NCBI GenBank assembly: GCA_031551355.1
Contig: JAVBNT010000023.1
Span: 1-64,000 of the forward strand
DNA from: JAVBNT01 sp031551355
GTDB lineage: Bacteria; Vulcanimicrobiota; CADAWZ01
Length of the DNA: 64,000 nucleotides
Direction of reading: 5' to 3'
Shown: positions 17,697 through 26,485 of the stretch, in pieces
Numbering within the stretch: position 1 is the first letter of the stretch
Layout of the letters: every line of letters begins with the position of its first letter
Notes under the pieces: model-generated
What the model was told of the DNA's origin: nothing
The model's input: only the letters and a program-made list of their open reading frames with translations
Databases searched by the model: none
Position numbers and translations under genes: made by a program

Positions 17697-19295
17697 ATGG
17701 TAATCAAAAAAAGCTCACATACATTTTTCCTCTCTCCTGAACGCGCCAAGGAAAAACCATATATTTTTGAAAGTACACCAGACGAAGACCCAAGATTCAG
17801 AAAGCTTTTGTTTGCAGCATATACACTGTATTTTTTTCAAAAACTGGAAATTCTTGAAAACCTGCATAATAAAATGGAAGAACGGGATCCTGAGCTATAC
17901 AACAGACTGGCAACAATTTTTGTATCAAAGACGCTTCTTTTGAGCAAAGGTCCTATTTATCAGTTTTTCGAGCCGTTTCTACTGCAGGATGCAAAAGTAA
18001 GTCACCACAGACAAATCTTTCTTTCACATTTACTGACGACAAACAATAGGCAACTCAGGGAAACCGGTCTGAAACTTATACAGTATTCATCAGTAGACGA
18101 ACTTGCCGCGGTAGTTAACTACTGCAAAAGAGTAGCCAACAAATTACCGCGCTCTGCGATAACGGCAATAAAAAAATATCTGAAAAAACTGGAAACGGAT
18201 GAGAACGGTTTTGATCTCAATCTGCTGTACAATAAAAATCACTTAAAACATCTATATGCGTCACTGCACATAAAACCGTCCGCAAGAGTACAGAATATAC
18301 TTTTCGAAAACATTTTACCGGAAAAAAGTCTCGCCCGGGCAATAAAAATACTGCAAACGGAATTCGAACCGGAAAAGCTTTACAATGCCATAAAAGAATA
18401 TCAAATACCGCCATGTGATGCCATAAAAAATATAAAATATTTCTCTTTTGGAATTGCAGAAAAAATAATCAGCAAAATTTCGCCCGAAGAACTAACCCAG
18501 TGTTACCCTCTTTTAAAACAAAAAGGTGTTACAAAAAATGAAGATTTATTTCTGTCGATCATAGAAAAAATAAAAAAACTACCTACAAAGGCAACAACAA
18601 AACCCATTCTGCGGATTACCCAAAAAAACCCTACTCCACTTATCGAACAAGGTGCACACATATCCTCCTGTCTTGAAAATCTGCGCCGTGATCATCTGAA
18701 AATAACAAGGCCGATTGCCCTTTTCATAGATAAATCCGGAAGTATGTACGATTATCGTGAAATAGGCAAAGCATTTATTTATCTTTTAGGCAACCTTGCC
18801 CAACCGGGAAATTTTTTCGTCTATATGTTTGACAAGGAAGCGGAAGAACTTACGGTATACAACAACAGCGAATGGTCGGAGCAGTTTGATAACTTCAAAG
18901 TTGATGAAGGAGGGTCATGCTTTGCCAACCCTCTATTGCTGATGGCGGAAAAAAATCAGGCTGCGGAACTTATATGCATCGTAAGCGACGGCAATGAGAA
19001 CATTACGCCGACATATACACAGGCATATGACCACTATCTAAAAGAGACGAAAATGGCTCCATACACGATTCTAATCAAAACCGGATATTTCTCATCACAT
19101 TTTGAAGAAAATATCGTTTCAAGCAATACACCGCCATGTCTGATAACAGAATTCACTGACTATGAGACAACGATAAGAGAAATATCTCCGATGCTGTGTA
19201 GTGATTCCACAGAAAAAATCCTTGAAGAAATAATGTCTCTCGAACCCGGAATAGACAAGAGCCATGAAGCTGTGCTTTTAAACAGTATCGGCTAA
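17697..19295 (+). CDS. rsr: TROVE-vWA protein, Ro60/Rsr-like Y-RNA-binding protein
   Basis: The ATG at 17697 follows TAAGGA. The 532-aa length equals that of Ro60/Rsr proteins. Residues 30-320 or so are helical HEAT-like repeats; the segment LKHLYASLHIKPSARVQ near residue 190 resembles the TROVE signature of the HLKPS type, and LPRSAITAIKKYLKKL fits an RNA-binding repeat. Residues 340-500 are a vWA domain with a MIDAS DKSGSM (Asp345) and the VSDGNE acidic loop; the usual MIDAS threonine is replaced in GGSCFANP. Rsr forms a ring that binds Y RNA and single-stranded RNA ends and works with exonucleases in RNA quality control. The YrlA-like RNA directly upstream is the expected partner. No rtcB or PNPase gene is adjacent. 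It is divergent from known Rsr, so a different vWA-HEAT protein remains possible. Confidence 0.72.
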   Translation: MVIKKSSHTFFLSPERAKEKPYIFESTPDEDPRFRKLLFAAYTLYFFQKLEILENLHNKMEERDPELYNRLATIFVSKTLLLSKGPIYQFFEPFLLQDAKVSHHRQIFLSHLLTTNNRQLRETGLKLIQYSSVDELAAVVNYCKRVANKLPRSAITAIKKYLKKLETDENGFDLNLLYNKNHLKHLYASLHIKPSARVQNILFENILPEKSLARAIKILQTEFEPEKLYNAIKEYQIPPCDAIKNIKYFSFGIAEKIISKISPEELTQCYPLLKQKGVTKNEDLFLSIIEKIKKLPTKATTKPILRITQKNPTPLIEQGAHISSCLENLRRDHLKITRPIALFIDKSGSMYDYREIGKAFIYLLGNLAQPGNFFVYMFDKEAEELTVYNNSEWSEQFDNFKVDEGGSCFANPLLLMAEKNQAAELICIVSDGNENITPTYTQAYDHYLKETKMAPYTILIKTGYFSSHFEENIVSSNTPPCLITEFTDYETTIREISPMLCSDSTEKILEEIMSLEPGIDKSHEAVLLNSIG

Positions 19296-19309
19296 ATTAG
19301 CAAAACATA

Positions 19310-19358
19310 AATGCACAAGGGCGCAAGGAAAAATGCCAATTGCGCCCTTGTTGCATTT
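19310..19358 (+). terminator. intrinsic hairpin after rsr
   Basis: ATGCACAAGGGCGCAA pairs with TTGCGCCCTTGTTGCAT (one bulged base), loop about 14 nt. There is no strong T run after it, so termination may be partial. Confidence 0.65.
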
Positions 19359-19494
19359 ACAGTATTCTGCCGGAGTAATCTCCTCTATCTCATGTGGATA
19401 AGTTCAGTTGTTTTTTTAACAAACTATTCACTTTTCAACAGCCAAAAAGTCATAAAGTCACCTTAAAATTAAGATAAAGGATTCAATCGACTTT

Positions 19495-21783
19495 ATGAAT
19501 GCATTGCTCTCTATTACAATCGCATACTGCTCAGGAGCCGCCATATACATTTTTCTGCAAAATTTTTATGCAGCCGTGTTCATGCATCTGATGTTTATCA
19601 TTCTGCCGATATGCCTGCTGCTCATATACACAACATTAAACAACAATTCCGGAACCAGGCTATTGCTCGCTGTTATTATCACTTTCTTTTTCTGCTCCGG
19701 CTTTATATGCAGCGAAGTGGACTACAAGGATAAGAACGCAAAGTCAAATATTCTTAAAAGTCTCACAAATACGGAAATCAAAGCAGGCGTATCGGTTGAA
19801 AACACCATATCATACAAAGAAAAAAGACAGGTAATTGATATCAGAATTATTGACATAGAAGAGAAAAAATCAAAAATCGCAATGCCGGAAAACTACAGGG
19901 CCTTGCTCATATGCAGCTCAAAGAAAAAATACCTGCCCGGCGATATATTAACAGTCAGAGGCACAGTAATAAAAATAAGATCGCTAAAAAATCCCCGAAT
20001 AAAACCTTACGAAGATTACATGGGAGACAGAGGGTATTTCTATCAGATTTCCGCACCCACAGAGCCTGTTGTAGAACAGAAAAAAAGCCGTTTTTCACTT
20101 AAGCATTTTGCATGCAACCTAAAGTATAGTATCATCGAAAAAATATCCGGGCAGCACAATCCTCAAAATTCCTCTCTGATATCAGGAATCGTATTCGGTG
20201 AACGCATAGGATTAACGAAAGAAACGAATGAACTGTTCACCCAAACCGGCACTGTTCATCTTTTAGCGGCATCAGGCATGAACATATCAATAATTACATG
20301 TTCAATAATGTTTATCCTGAGAAGGTTAAAAGTTTCCAACATAATTTGCCTGATAATATCCTGTCCGCTGATAATTTGCTATATCTATATGGCAAATAGT
20401 TCCGCATGTGTCATCAGAGCGGGAATAATGGCATGTGTATCCCTGATTGCCGGTGCTTCAGACAGAAATTATGACTTACTAAACTCACTGTTTCTAACCC
20501 TGTTGATAATGGCCACTGCCGACACATCAATAATAAGAGATATAGGATTTCAACTGAGCTTCATGGCTGTTCTAGGAATATGGGTTTACTCAAAATTTAT
20601 ACATCCGTCAATAAAAAATTTTCACCCGGCAATAAAATACACTGCCGGAGCTATACTCCTAAGTATATCCATAGAAACTTTGACAACCCCCATAACTGCT
20701 TACTATTTTTGTCAATGGACTCCATGGTCGCCAATTGCCAATCTGATCGTCGTGCCGTTGTCAACGGTAATACTTTATGGAGGAATAGCCGAATCAATAG
20801 CAACATACCTTCCCGGAGCAGGCCAATATATCGCCGGTATAAATGATCTTTGCTGTACAATGACCCTGTATGCACAAAAATGGCTCAGAAGCCTGCCCTG
20901 CTCGTTCATTCCGGTTTGTTCACCGGATTTATTGCAAATTTATCTATATTATACAGCTATCGGTGTTCTTTTGCATAAAAAAAACAAACACAAATACGCT
21001 GCACTTATTCTGCCCATACTAATGATGTTTTTTTGCCTGCATACGGCGGAAAAGCAAAATACCGATTATATGACACTGACATTTCTGGATGTAGGAAACG
21101 GAGATAGCTGCCTTATAAGGACAGCGCACGGCAAAAACATACTTATAGACTGCGGTTCCTCCGGAAAAAAAACAGGACAGGATATCGGAGAAAAAGTAAT
21201 TGCTCCTTTTTTGCTGAAATCCCGAATAAAAAAACTTGACATAGTTATCATCTCTCACAACGATGACGATCACTGCGGAGGGCTGAAATCTCTGCAAAAA
21301 AAAATAAATACAGGAAAAATCATCACGGGAAACAGGCTTTTCATTCCTCAGACAATCAATATAGAAAAAAATCTGTCAATGGACTTTTTATGGCCGGAAG
21401 GTGAGTATAAAAAAAACAATGACAATTCAATAGTCGTTAAGATAAATTATTTCAATACATCCGTATTTTTCTGCGGTGATATCAGCACAGATGTGGAAAA
21501 TAAGATTTCTCAAACCTATGAAAATATTGAATCGGACATCATAAAGGTTCCCCACCATGGGAGCATAACTTCTTCGGGGGAGAATTTTATCAATAGGGTT
21601 AACCCACAGATAGCCGTTATCTCTGCCGGATACAAAAACCGCAGCGGACATCCGCACCGGAAAATCCTGGATAGATATAAAAATGCCGGGTGTTCAATAT
21701 TCAGAACGGATCTTGACGGTGCAATAGAAATAAAAATAATGAAAGACGGAAAAAAACACGTAAAAGCAGCGCGCGGAAAATAG
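19495..21783 (+). CDS. comEC: ComEC/Rec2 DNA-uptake channel
   Basis: The 762-aa integral membrane protein has the standard three-part plan. The N-terminus has four hydrophobic segments and an OB-like domain (LPGDILTVRGTVIK). The middle is the Competence domain with the LLAASGMNISI signature near residue 260 and several transmembrane helices. The C-terminus (about 525-755) is a metallo-beta-lactamase domain with FLDVGNGDSCLI, ISHNDDDHCGG and VPHHGS metal-ligand motifs. It transports single-stranded DNA across the inner membrane in natural transformation. It is a single gene, convergent with rplL. comEA and the pilus genes are not in the window. Confidence 0.93.
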   Translation: MNALLSITIAYCSGAAIYIFLQNFYAAVFMHLMFIILPICLLLIYTTLNNNSGTRLLLAVIITFFFCSGFICSEVDYKDKNAKSNILKSLTNTEIKAGVSVENTISYKEKRQVIDIRIIDIEEKKSKIAMPENYRALLICSSKKKYLPGDILTVRGTVIKIRSLKNPRIKPYEDYMGDRGYFYQISAPTEPVVEQKKSRFSLKHFACNLKYSIIEKISGQHNPQNSSLISGIVFGERIGLTKETNELFTQTGTVHLLAASGMNISIITCSIMFILRRLKVSNIICLIISCPLIICYIYMANSSACVIRAGIMACVSLIAGASDRNYDLLNSLFLTLLIMATADTSIIRDIGFQLSFMAVLGIWVYSKFIHPSIKNFHPAIKYTAGAILLSISIETLTTPITAYYFCQWTPWSPIANLIVVPLSTVILYGGIAESIATYLPGAGQYIAGINDLCCTMTLYAQKWLRSLPCSFIPVCSPDLLQIYLYYTAIGVLLHKKNKHKYAALILPILMMFFCLHTAEKQNTDYMTLTFLDVGNGDSCLIRTAHGKNILIDCGSSGKKTGQDIGEKVIAPFLLKSRIKKLDIVIISHNDDDHCGGLKSLQKKINTGKIITGNRLFIPQTINIEKNLSMDFLWPEGEYKKNNDNSIVVKINYFNTSVFFCGDISTDVENKISQTYENIESDIIKVPHHGSITSSGENFINRVNPQIAVISAGYKNRSGHPHRKILDRYKNAGCSIFRTDLDGAIEIKIMKDGKKHVKAARGK

Positions 21784-21854
21784 TCGTTCACTCTAAATTA
21801 ATAACAAAAGTAAAACCGCTAAACCATATAAAAAACCAAGGCCCTTAAATTAAT

Positions 21855-21891
21855 AAAAAACGGCTGGCAGAAAACCTGCCAACCATTTTTT
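21855..21891 (-). terminator. intrinsic terminator of rplJL
   Basis: On the minus strand GGTTGGCAGG pairs with CTGCCAGCC across a TTTT loop and is followed by a run of T. It lies just beyond the rplL stop, which shows that transcription ends here rather than running into rpoB. Confidence 0.85.
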
Positions 21892-21916
21892 ATTCATACA
21901 CAAATTAAAAGTAAAA

Positions 21917-22297
21917 CTATTTAATAGTAGCTTTAGCTTTAACTTCTTCGAATTTAGCTTTAATTTTCTCAGCTTCTTCTTTGGAAAGTCCTTCTTTTAC
22001 TACTTTCGGAGCGCTCTCAACGAGATCTTTTGCTTCTTTAAGACCAAGGCCTGTAAGCTCTCTGACAACTTTAATAACCTGAATCTTCTCACTGCCGATC
22101 TCTGTAAGCTCGACATCAAAAGTAGTCTTCTCTTCTTTTGCTTCGCCGGCACCGCCAGCTGCAGGCATAGCCATCATTGCCATAGGAGCTGAAGCCTGGA
22201 TTCCGAGCTTGTCTTCGAGAGCTTTTACAAGGTCAGCAGCTTCCATAAGTGATAATGAGGAAATAACCTCTACGAGTTCGTTTTTATCTATAGCCAT
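21917..22297 (-). CDS. rplL: 50S ribosomal protein L7/L12
   Basis: The 126-aa protein has the N-terminal dimerisation helices (LVEVISSLSLMEAADLVKAL), an Ala/Gly-rich hinge and the C-terminal factor-binding domain (VIKVVRELTGLGLKEAKDLV, then GLSKEEAEKIKAKFEE). It forms the stalk that recruits translation GTPases. It lies 51 nt after rplJ, the usual pairing, and ends at a terminator. Confidence 0.98.
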   Translation of the reverse strand: MAIDKNELVEVISSLSLMEAADLVKALEDKLGIQASAPMAMMAMPAAGGAGEAKEEKTTFDVELTEIGSEKIQVIKVVRELTGLGLKEAKDLVESAPKVVKEGLSKEEAEKIKAKFEEVKAKATIK

Positions 22298-22348
22298 AAA
22301 ATCCTCCTAAAAATCTATATATCAAAATTCTATACATACGGCAAATAA

Positions 22349-22909
22349 TTATTTTTTGCTGTATTGATCCATAATATTCACAAAATCGCGGCCAGGAGCC
22401 TGGAGAATACCCATAACTTTCTGAGCCGGAGTATTCATGAGAGACAAAAGCTGTGCAAGAACTTCCGGTCTTGAGGGCAATGTAGAAAGATGCTTGATAC
22501 CTTTTACATCATATTTCTCACCCTCAAAAGTTGCAGCCTTAAGAATCGGCATTCCATCCGGATTTATATTGCTCTTATTCGTTTTGGCAAAATCTACCAA
22601 AACCTTTGTTGCAGCAATCGGATCTCCGTAAGCAATAAGAATTGCTGTCGGATGTTCAAGTTCAGCCTCAAAACCTTCAATGCCTCTTTCCTTCAATACC
22701 TTGCCAATCAAAGTATTTTTAGCAATTTTATACTCGGCATCAACATCTCTAAGTTTACGTCTTAACGCGGTAATCTCCTTAACTGTTAAACCAGCTTTTG
22801 CACCTCTGTAATCCGTCAAAATTAGAATGGAAGATTTTTCAAACTTCTCCCTAAGTTCCTCAAGGATAGCGCCTTTTTTAGCCATTAACTCCTTATGAGT
22901 CCCTTTCAA
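22349..22909 (-). CDS. rplJ: 50S ribosomal protein L10
   Basis: The start chosen is the TTG at 22909, which follows an almost perfect AGGAGGTGA site; an ATG 24 nt inside (MAKKGA) has AAGGAG only 3 nt away and is an alternative. The 186-aa protein has the L10 blocks LILTDYRGAKAGLTV, LRKLRDVDAEYKIAKNTL and a C-terminal L12-binding helix. It anchors the L7/L12 dimers on the 50S subunit. The operon carries an L10 leader with an attenuator, implying autogenous control. Confidence 0.97.
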   Translation of the reverse strand: MKGTHKELMAKKGAILEELREKFEKSSILILTDYRGAKAGLTVKEITALRRKLRDVDAEYKIAKNTLIGKVLKERGIEGFEAELEHPTAILIAYGDPIAATKVLVDFAKTNKSNINPDGMPILKAATFEGEKYDVKGIKHLSTLPSRPEVLAQLLSLMNTPAQKVMGILQAPGRDFVNIMDQYSKK

Positions 22910-22935
22910 AAGCGGTCACCTCCTTCCTTAAAAAG

Positions 22936-23042
22936 TAAAAAAACCTTTCCGCAGAATACCGGAAAGGTTAGATATACAAGTAAAATTCCACCTAATCGGC
23001 CTCGGCAGGGGGCATTGCCATTAAAAACCTGCTTTCTACGGC
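22936..23042 (-). promoter_or_regulatory. L10 leader with attenuator terminator
   Basis: The region transcribed ahead of rplJ contains the conserved L10-leader segments AAGCCGTAGAAAGCAGG and CTGCCGAGG, then a terminator hairpin, AACCTTTCCG/CGGAAAGGTT at 22942-22969, followed by TTTTTTTAC. The family is known to bind L10(L12)4 and switch transcription or translation of rplJL. The attenuator hairpin directly before the ribosome-binding site suggests control by premature termination. Confidence 0.85.
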
Positions 23043-23048
23043 TTACGC

Positions 23049-23077
23049 ATTATACTATAAAGTAATTCTTATGTCAA
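23049..23077 (-). promoter_or_regulatory. consensus promoter of rplJL
   Basis: On the minus strand an exact TTGACA (23077-23072) and exact TATAAT (23054-23049) are separated by 17 nt. The expected start is near 23042, just ahead of the L10 leader. Confidence 0.85.
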
Positions 23078-23178
23078 CACCCAATCAATTGACATCGGCA
23101 AATTACCGTCGGGTCGGCAAAAAGCATTTTGCCTGCTTCACGGATTTTCCGATGTCACGATAATAAAACGACAAACAA

Positions 23179-23215
23179 AAAGCCCCCCAGCTGTGACTGC
23201 ACATATGGGAGACTT
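23179..23215 (-). terminator. intrinsic terminator downstream of the cyclic-DPG-synthetase-like gene
   Basis: On the minus strand AAGTCTCCCA ... TGGGGGGCTT forms a stem with an inner GTG/CAC pairing, followed by TTTTTGTTT. It lies beyond the palindromic element at 23267, which would therefore be part of the 3' UTR. Confidence 0.65.
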
Positions 23216-23266
23216 TCCGAATCAATAATAACTTACGAAATCAATTCAAACAGGTGTAGATGTTAA

Positions 23267-23407
23267 GTCAAATACAATTTCTACGATTGAGCCGTAGCAA
23301 AACTACGGTGGCCCTTGCGGCTTATGCCGCGAATATTAATCTAAAACGCCTTTATGGCGCCTCTCATAGCCTGGTGAAACAAGGCTATGAGAGAAATTGT
23401 ATTTGAC
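23267..23407. repeat. cloverleaf-like palindromic element
   Basis: GTCAAATACAATTTCT (23267-23282) and its exact 16-bp complement (23392-23407) close a 141-bp element. Inside are four further hairpins: CCGTAG/CTACGG, GCGGC/GCCGC, CGCC/GGCG, and CTCATAGCCT/AGGCTATGAG. No coding capacity. It looks like a non-autonomous palindromic mobile element or a structured 3' UTR; no target duplication was evident. Confidence 0.75.
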
Positions 23408-23434
23408 GACACAGATTCGCCTGTTTCAATTGAT

Positions 23435-24760
23435 TTATTTTTTGATGAGCTTGAAGAACCCCTCCATAGCCTTCTCCAACACCGGCAATGCTTTTTCTTC
23501 GAGTTCATAGGCTACACGTACCGAATCTTTTTTAAGATCCATAATCTCACGGAGATCAATAGGAGTCCCGACTACAATCAAATCACAGGGAATCGCATCA
23601 ACCGTCGCCTGGAGTTCTTCCAGCTGTTTTGCCGAATACCCCATCGCCGGCAGCAATGCGCCCATATGGTTATATTTCTCGAAAACAGCCTTTATGGAAC
23701 CCTGAGCATACGGACGTGCATCAATAAGCTCCGCCGCTCCGAGCTTTTTACTGAGAACAACACCGGCTCCATATGCCATCTCTCCGTGTGTAAGGGTCGG
23801 ACCGTCTTCAATAACGAGAACTTTCTTACCTTTAACCTTTTCCGGATTTTCACAGGTAATTTCCGATACGGCTTCAATCAAAGCTGCTGACGGGTTGTAT
23901 TTCTTAATGTTTTCCCTTACTATTGCAAGCTGCTCGGGAGAAGCTGAATCTACTTTGTTAACAATCAGGCAATCGGCCATCTTGAAATTGACTTCACCGG
24001 GATGATACATCATCTCATGTCCGGGTCTGAGCGGATCTACAAGTACTATCTGGAAATCGCTCTTATAGAATGGAAAATCATTATTTCCACCATCCCAAAG
24101 AATAACATCCGCTTCTTTCTGGGCCTCCTGTAAAATTACACCGTAATCAACACCGGCATAAACCACGGCACCGGCTTCGATATGAGGAGCATATTCTTCC
24201 CTTTCCTCAATAGTGCACTCATGTTTATCAAGATCTTCCATAACAGCAAAACGCTGGCAAATCTGTTTGGAAAGATCGCCATAGGGCATTGGATGACGTA
24301 TGGCAACGACACGAAGACCTCTGTTTTTAAGAATCCTGCTGACAGCCCTTGTGGTCTGGCTTTTACCAACTCCTGTTCTTACGGCACAAATAGATACGAT
24401 CGGAACGTCAGCCTTTATGCAGGTTGCATCCGGTCCCAAAAGAACAAAAGAAGCTCCTGCAGCCATTACTGTTGAGGCTTTATGCATCAAATCTACATGA
24501 TTGATGTCACTGTAAGCAAAAACGACTTCGTCCACCTTTAACTCTTTTATCAGCTTGGGAAGTTCCGATTCATCATGTATTGGAATCCCGGCCGGATAAA
24601 GTTCACCCGACAATTCTTTCGGATAAACTCTTCCGTCTATATCAGGAATCTGAGTTGCCGTAAAAGCAACAACTTCATATTCTTTATTATGGCGGTAATA
24701 AACATTAAAATTATGAAAATCCCTGCCTGCGGCACCCATTATAATAACTTTTTTAGTCAA
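23435..24760 (-). CDS. cyclic 2,3-diphosphoglycerate synthetase-like P-loop GTPase/ATPase
   Basis: The start is put at the TTG at 24760, 8 nt after AAGGGG; a GTG nine bases upstream would overlap that site. The 441-aa protein begins KKVIIMGAAGRDFHNFN and has a P-loop, VRTGVGKSQTTR, near residue 140, with LWDGGNNDFPF as the likely Walker B region. These fit the family named for archaeal cyclic 2,3-diphosphoglycerate synthetase. Bacterial members are common in anaerobes, often near purine or amino-acid degradation genes, and their true substrate is not settled. Transcription ends at a palindromic element and terminator. Confidence 0.8.
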   Translation of the reverse strand: MTKKVIIMGAAGRDFHNFNVYYRHNKEYEVVAFTATQIPDIDGRVYPKELSGELYPAGIPIHDESELPKLIKELKVDEVVFAYSDINHVDLMHKASTVMAAGASFVLLGPDATCIKADVPIVSICAVRTGVGKSQTTRAVSRILKNRGLRVVAIRHPMPYGDLSKQICQRFAVMEDLDKHECTIEEREEYAPHIEAGAVVYAGVDYGVILQEAQKEADVILWDGGNNDFPFYKSDFQIVLVDPLRPGHEMMYHPGEVNFKMADCLIVNKVDSASPEQLAIVRENIKKYNPSAALIEAVSEITCENPEKVKGKKVLVIEDGPTLTHGEMAYGAGVVLSKKLGAAELIDARPYAQGSIKAVFEKYNHMGALLPAMGYSAKQLEELQATVDAIPCDLIVVGTPIDLREIMDLKKDSVRVAYELEEKALPVLEKAMEGFFKLIKK

Positions 24761-24879
24761 AATATTCACCCCTTCAATTCATTTAAAGTATTTAACATTA
24801 TTTTATTTCTATCACATAAATTCGACTCCCTTTTGCTGATAAAAAAAATTAAAAAAAAATTACTTTACCTTAATTGCGG

Positions 24880-25221
24880 TTAATCCAAATCAGGGACCTC
24901 ATGTTCTTTAAGAACTTCGCTCTGCAGCCACGTTATGTAGTCATCATTACCGGAAAAAATCTCCACAGCCACGATTTCCGGAACTGAGTAGCTGTGAAGT
25001 TTACGCAAGCCTGACTTAAAAACCGGTAACAGATAATCAACGGTTTTAAAAATCAAAAGAACTTCATCACTTTCGGTTACTTTATTCTCCCACCAATAAA
25101 ATGAATTAACAGACGGGATTATGTTTACACAGGCTGCAAAACGTTCGGACACCATATTTTTTCCAATCATCCGCGCTTCTTCCATATCGGAACAAGATAC
25201 GTATACGATTAAATTTTTCAT
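24880..25221 (-). CDS. cutA: CutA1 divalent-ion tolerance protein
   Basis: The 113-aa protein matches CutA1: N-terminal beta strand LIVYVSCSDMEEA, the RFAACVNIIP segment with the conserved cysteine, the SFYWWENKV turn and the HSYSVPEIV block near the C-terminus. CutA1 is a trimeric ferredoxin-like protein linked to copper and other divalent-cation tolerance. It is a single gene preceded by an AGGGGGG ribosome-binding site, between the cyclic-DPG-synthetase-like gene and divergent HU. Confidence 0.93.
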   Translation of the reverse strand: MKNLIVYVSCSDMEEARMIGKNMVSERFAACVNIIPSVNSFYWWENKVTESDEVLLIFKTVDYLLPVFKSGLRKLHSYSVPEIVAVEIFSGNDDYITWLQSEVLKEHEVPDLD

Positions 25222-25369
25222 AAAAGCCCCCCTTATTAAATTAAATTTTATAAAATAATAAAAAAATTACAATTAAAATATTAAAAACACCTTTATATGA
25301 AGGAAAATAAAAAGGCGAGATAGAAAAGACTGCTTACTAAAACATTTTTTCTTTTTAGGAGGCAATATC

Positions 25370-25672
25370 GTGCAAGTTAAAAACAACAAACAGGAAAGTC
25401 TTAACAAAGACGGGTTAGTTGCTATCGTTGCTGAGAGAGCTGGGCTTTCAAAAGCACAGACAAAAGTAGCTGTTGAAGAGGTATTCAACGTGATTAGTGA
25501 GCACCTCGCAAAAGGTGAAAAATTCCAGTACATAGGATTCGGAGCTTTTGGAGTAAAAGTAAGAGCTGCTAGAGTCGGTATCAATCCGTCTACAAAACAG
25601 AAAATCAACATCCCTGAGAAGAAAATACCTTATTTCTCACCAGGCAAAAAACTCTGCGAGAAAATACAGTAA
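25370..25672 (+). CDS. HU-family nucleoid protein
   Basis: The GTG start at 25370 follows TTAGGAGGC. The 100-aa protein has the HU/IHF fold: N-terminal helices (LVAIVAERAGLSKAQTK), the GFGAFGVKVRAARVGINP arm with the DNA-intercalating proline, and a C-terminal KIPYFSPGKKL segment. It binds and bends DNA. HU rather than IHF is suggested by the GINPSTKQKI arm. The S26-like gene starts 46 nt downstream and probably shares its transcript. Confidence 0.93.
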   Translation: MQVKNNKQESLNKDGLVAIVAERAGLSKAQTKVAVEEVFNVISEHLAKGEKFQYIGFGAFGVKVRAARVGINPSTKQKINIPEKKIPYFSPGKKLCEKIQ

Positions 25673-25718
25673 TATTTATTTAAGGACAGTTTAATCTTTT
25701 TAGAAAGGGTTGGCTGAG

Positions 25719-26318
25719 ATGTCTGAAGAAAAATCCCTGCTCGATTCAATGAGCGACAAGGAGATGCTGGCGCAGGATCTTAAAACCGTAGAGATGATAT
25801 CCCGTTGGCGAAAAAAGCTCTCCAAAGGAGAACATATAAAGGTAAAGATCGTCGATAAAGGTATGCTTCCTACGATCAATATAGGTGATATTGCGGAAAT
25901 AATACCTATACACACCAGCAGCTTAAAATCAAATAATATAATATTCTTCAGACAAAACGAGACATTTCTTGTAAGAAGAATTATAGAGTGTATGTATAGC
26001 GGCAACGGTGAATTCAGAGTCAAAGGTGACAATCAGAGTGAACCGGAACCACTTGTAGCAGCATCTCAGATAATCGGCAAAGTAATATCTATTGAACGCG
26101 ACGGCCAAAGAATAGAAATAGAAAAAACCCTTGCCTCTGCATTCGGTCAGCTAAACAAAAAATTGTCTTCCGGAGCTTCAGGACCAAGCCCTCAACTCGA
26201 AAGAGGCAAGGAGATTGCTTCCAATGCCTTTGGAAAATTAATAGAATTAGTTGACAAAGCATACTCAGCCCTTCTCAGAGCTATAGACAGGCTGATTGAA
26301 ATGGTCACAAAAAGATAA
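25719..26318 (+). CDS. signal peptidase (S26)-like protein lacking the catalytic serine
   Basis: The ATG at 25719 lies 10 nt after AAAGGG. The 199-aa protein has an N-terminal helical part, then an S24/S26 peptidase-like beta domain: VDKGMLPTINIGD (residues 44-57) corresponds to the G-x-SMxPT--GD motif, FLVRRIIE (about 83-90) to the lysine region, and GEFRVKGDNQ to the conserved GDN box. In the first motif the serine is replaced by glycine, and the general-base lysine position reads R. It has no membrane anchor at the N-terminus. I infer an inactive S26-fold protein, perhaps regulatory, co-transcribed with HU. The last 60 residues are amphipathic helices. Confidence 0.7.
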   Translation: MSEEKSLLDSMSDKEMLAQDLKTVEMISRWRKKLSKGEHIKVKIVDKGMLPTINIGDIAEIIPIHTSSLKSNNIIFFRQNETFLVRRIIECMYSGNGEFRVKGDNQSEPEPLVAASQIIGKVISIERDGQRIEIEKTLASAFGQLNKKLSSGASGPSPQLERGKEIASNAFGKLIELVDKAYSALLRAIDRLIEMVTKR

Positions 26319-26343
26319 TAGCTGAAATTCCTTTTTATCCAAT

Positions 26344-26386
26344 AAAAGGGTCTGTACCGTTAAAAAACAGAACAGGCCCTTTTTAT
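26344..26386 (+). terminator. intrinsic terminator of the HU operon
   Basis: AAAAGGGTCTGT pairs imperfectly with ACAGAACAGGCCCTTTT, followed by TTTTTATTTAT. Confidence 0.75.
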
Positions 26387-26485
26387 TTATACATTGAGAA
26401 CAAATAAAAAAATTGTTTACAGTGAAAGAGAAACAAGTCTAACAGCAAATTAAAAACTTTTCCATAGATTAAGAAATGCAACGCT

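Noticed and set aside
23387..23890. 167-aa frame opposite the cyclic-DPG-synthetase-like gene
   Set aside because: It overlaps a clear family member on the other strand and starts within a palindromic element.
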